A program made the translations under genes and the position numbers. DNA of 8,266 bases from Lentisphaeria bacterium (GTDB lineage Bacteria; Verrucomicrobiota; Lentisphaeria; Oligosphaerales; Oligosphaeraceae): assembly GCA_016287975.1 (NCBI GenBank), contig JAEEXV010000206.1, forward strand, positions 1 through 8,266, written 5' to 3'. The notes under the pieces are model-generated. The model saw only the letters and a list, made by a program, of their open reading frames with translations, was not told the DNA's origin and did not search any database. How positions within the stretch are numbered: the first letter of the stretch is position 1; every line of letters begins with the position of its first letter. Shown one piece after another: positions 7,216 to 8,266 of this stretch.

Positions 7216-7893
7216 TTAGTGGAGGTTGTAGAATTCAACGACCTTGATGATGGAGACGTCGACCTTGATCTCCTCGGGGAGCGGCTCGCGGACGATGGTG
7301 ACCTTGGTCTTGTCGTTGACGTCCTTTTCGAGGTAGGCGGGCAGCTCGGAGGTGCTGTTCTTCGCGATGGTCGCGATCATCGGGGAGTGCTGCTCGTTGA
7401 TGGAGACGACGTCCCCCGCCTTGAGGCGGATGGAGGCGCGGTCGCAGATCTTCCCGTTGACGTAGATGTGGCGGTGGGAGACGACCTGGCGGGCGGCGAA
7501 GATGGTGGGGGCCAGTCCGCTGCGGTAGACGACGCTGCACAGGCGCATTTCGAGGTTCGCGAGGAGCTTGTCGCCGGTGTTGCCCGTGCCTTTCTTGGCC
7601 TGGCGGTAGATGAAGAGGAGCTGGTGTTCGCTCAGGTTGTAGAAGGTGCGCAGCTTCTGCTTCTCGATGAGCAGTTCGCCGTAGGTCGAGAGCTTGTTGC
7701 GGCGCTTGGTCGGACCGTGCTGCCCGGCGGGATAGGCCTTCGCCGTGGTGGTGGCGTCGCCGCCGTCCTTGGTCTTGATCACGCGGCTGTTGGTCGGGCA
7801 GTTGGGCATGCCCCACAGGCAGAACCCGATACGACGGCAGAGGGTGTGTTTGGCACCGTGCGTGCCATTCTTGGTGCTTTTGGCGTCAGCCAT
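7216..7893 (-). CDS. rpsD: 30S ribosomal protein S4
   Basis: A primary 16S rRNA-binding protein that starts assembly of the 30S body. It is 225 aa, longer than the usual 200-210. Recognisable parts: LCRRIGF near 18-24, YPAGQHG at 54-60, KLSTYG with LLIEKQKLR at 67-82, GNTGDKLL at 104-111, the S4 RNA-binding fold about 116-180 (RLCSVVYRSG, ARQVVSHRHIYVNGK, LKAGDVVSI), and a C-terminus ending VVEFYNLH, like the typical VIEFYSR. The extra length is mainly an N-terminal extension and a Thr/Lys/Gly-rich insertion at about 37-53. Only Cys19 and perhaps Cys32 match the four zinc cysteines of Cys-plus S4 proteins, so zinc binding is doubtful. The start at 7893 is set by AGGAG at 7 nt; further in-frame ATGs upstream lack this support. 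It stands alone here rather than beside rpsM, rpsK and rpoA, as happens in some phyla. An S4 paralogue lacking the ribosomal role is possible but less likely. Confidence 0.95.
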   Translation of the reverse strand: MADAKSTKNGTHGAKHTLCRRIGFCLWGMPNCPTNSRVIKTKDGGDATTTAKAYPAGQHGPTKRRNKLSTYGELLIEKQKLRTFYNLSEHQLLFIYRQAKKGTGNTGDKLLANLEMRLCSVVYRSGLAPTIFAARQVVSHRHIYVNGKICDRASIRLKAGDVVSINEQHSPMIATIAKNSTSELPAYLEKDVNDKTKVTIVREPLPEEIKVDVSIIKVVEFYNLH

Positions 7894-7900
7894 GGCTTTG

Positions 7901-7905
7901 CTCCT
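7901..7905 (-). promoter_or_regulatory. Shine-Dalgarno of rpsD
   Basis: On the minus strand AGGAG lies 7 nt before the ATG at 7893-7891. A second purine-rich CAGGAG at about 7924-7919 is too far away to serve this start. Confidence 0.85.
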
Positions 7906-7934
7906 GGTTTGCTCCCGCTCCTGCGGCATCGCCC

Positions 7935-7964
7935 ACCTGTGCGCCACCTGTCAACTCAACCTGT
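7935..7964 (-). repeat. Three ACAGGT repeats in the rpsD leader
   Basis: On the minus strand ACAGGT occurs at 7964-7959, 7951-7946 and 7940-7935, with start-to-start steps of 13 and 11 nt. The repeats lie in the presumed 5' leader of rpsD, 40-70 nt before its start. A regulatory role, for example as part of an autoregulatory fold, is only a guess. Confidence 0.5.
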
Positions 7965-7973
7965 TTTCCGTGC

Positions 7974-7992
7974 CCCGCTCAGACAAAGCGGG
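7974..7992 (-). other. Hairpin in the rpsD leader
   Basis: On the minus strand CCCGCT (7992-7987), a 7-nt loop and AGCGGG (7979-7974) form a 6-bp GC-rich stem. It lies between the predicted promoter and the Shine-Dalgarno. S4 often represses its own mRNA through a structured leader, so this is a candidate element, but I do not recognise a known S4-leader class. Confidence 0.4.
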
Positions 7993-8030
7993 CGGAGGTG
8001 GCTTGGACGATCGGAAAGGGAAAGTTCCAT

Positions 8031-8058
8031 ACTATAATCCCTCGCGCGAAAACTGCAA
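8031..8058 (-). promoter_or_regulatory. Candidate sigma-70-type promoter for rpsD
   Basis: On the minus strand TTGCAG (8058-8053, 3 of 6 to TTGACA) is followed after 16 nt by TATAGT (8036-8031, 5 of 6 to TATAAT), within an AT-rich patch that stands out from the GC-rich surroundings. Transcription would begin near 8024 and give a leader of about 130 nt, plausible for a ribosomal-protein gene. The -35 is weak, so confidence is moderate. Confidence 0.5.
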
Positions 8059-8064
8059 GCCGTC

Positions 8065-8229
8065 CTGGATGCAAGACAAGGCCACGCCCGCGCACATTGC
8101 CCCGCCGGCTTTTCGCCGGCGGCACACAACGGCCGAACAATCCACCCCGCCCCCGATGAGCGCGGAGCGAAGCCCCCCGTCGTTTGCATGGCTGGATGAA
8201 GGCGCCAGCCCGCGCACATGCCCCGCGCC
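8065..8229. repeat. Pair of imperfect direct repeats upstream of the rpsD promoter
   Basis: Copy 1 (about 8065-8105) and copy 2 (about 8192-8229) both begin CTGGATG, continue with a short AAG-containing stretch, and share the exact core GCCCGCGCACAT (8086-8097 and 8208-8219) followed by GCCCCGC. They differ by a few small indels. No convincing reading frame covers them, so they look like copies of a non-coding repeat, perhaps dispersed elsewhere in the genome. Confidence 0.6.
8102..8122. other. Strong perfect hairpin in the intergenic repeat region
   Basis: CCGCCGGC (8102-8109) and GCCGGCGG (8115-8122) form a perfect 8-bp all-GC stem around a TTTTC loop (GAAAA on the minus strand). No T-run follows on either strand, so a simple terminator is unlikely. 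It lies directly after the first direct-repeat copy, and a related CGAAAAGCC stretch follows the second copy in the opposite orientation. Confidence 0.65.
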
Positions 8230-8266
8230 GAAAAGCCAGCCCGCCCGTAAAGCCCCCATTGCCCCG
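8123..8266. other. Intergenic sequence to the right edge, no gene seen
   Basis: Apart from the second direct-repeat copy and a small GGCTGG/CCAGCC stem (8190-8195 with 8205-8210), I find no start-codon, ribosome-site and coding-pattern combination here on either strand. Open frames on the minus strand (such as 8259-8032) are rich in Arg, Gly, Cys and Ala, lack a ribosome binding site and run through the repeats. Confidence 0.5.

Noticed and set aside
7894..7947. Earlier rpsD starts (7947 or 7929)
   Set aside because: The start at 7893 has AGGAG at 7 nt. The upstream residues do not resemble any S4 N-terminus.
7926..7954. Perfect TTGACA on the minus strand (7954-7949) as an rpsD promoter
   Set aside because: No -10-like hexamer at 16-18 nt (the sequence there is CGATGC). 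It is part of the ACAGGT repeat tract.
7147..8037. 296-codon + strand frame opposite rpsD
   Set aside because: It is antisense to a clearly conserved ribosomal protein and has Val/Leu/Asp/Gly-rich shadow composition.
8033..8038. Perfect TATAAT on the + strand
   Set aside because: No suitable -35 at 16-18 nt and no gene follows on the + strand. The same AT-rich patch reads better as the minus-strand -10 of rpsD.
8032..8259. Minus-strand 75-codon frame, and the overlapping 87-codon frame to 7956
   Set aside because: No ribosome binding site; both run through direct repeats and a hairpin, and the shorter one ends in the predicted promoter. They look like chance frames in GC-rich repeat DNA.

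Overview
This is a GC-rich (roughly two-thirds G+C) bacterial chromosome fragment with four protein genes: the 3' part of ppdK (pyruvate phosphate dikinase), a large SWIM/SNF2-type helicase, an SGNH-family hydrolase, and rpsD (ribosomal protein S4), the last on the opposite strand. I see no mobile elements, CRISPR arrays, tRNAs or rRNAs. The S4 sequence, the SWIM-SNF2 architecture and the PPDK subtype look to me like the Planctomycetota-Verrucomicrobiota-Lentisphaerota-Kiritimatiellota group. That is recognition from memory and only moderately certain.

Layout. 1-2271 (+) is ppdK, open at the left edge. 2272-2530 is non-coding and holds two hairpins, the second with a short T-run that makes a good rho-independent terminator. 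2531-6112 (+) is the helicase; its start is uncertain, because an in-frame ATG at 2609 has a perfect AGGAGG ahead of it. After 38 nt and a strong ribosome binding site comes the SGNH hydrolase (6151-7125, +), probably cotranscribed with the helicase. Its stop converges on that of rpsD (7216-7893, -) across 90 nt holding a long GC hairpin that could serve both strands. 7894-8266 is the rpsD leader and promoter region. It contains a likely promoter, leader hairpin, short repeats, a strong hairpin and a pair of imperfect direct repeats.

The genes do not form one pathway. PPDK is central carbon metabolism, S4 is translation, the helicase is a DNA-dependent ATPase of unassigned role, and the hydrolase is a probable cytoplasmic esterase of unknown substrate.

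The most interesting signal is one of composition. The tetramer CCGG occurs only 9 times by hand count, while the equal-composition GGCC occurs about 68 times, and CCGGG/CCCGG(G) is nearly absent. Codon choice at Pro-Gly, Ala-Gly, Thr-Gly and Xaa-Arg junctions seems bent to avoid it. This suggests long exposure to a CCGG-directed restriction or methylation system in this lineage. I see no clear novel gene system in the window.
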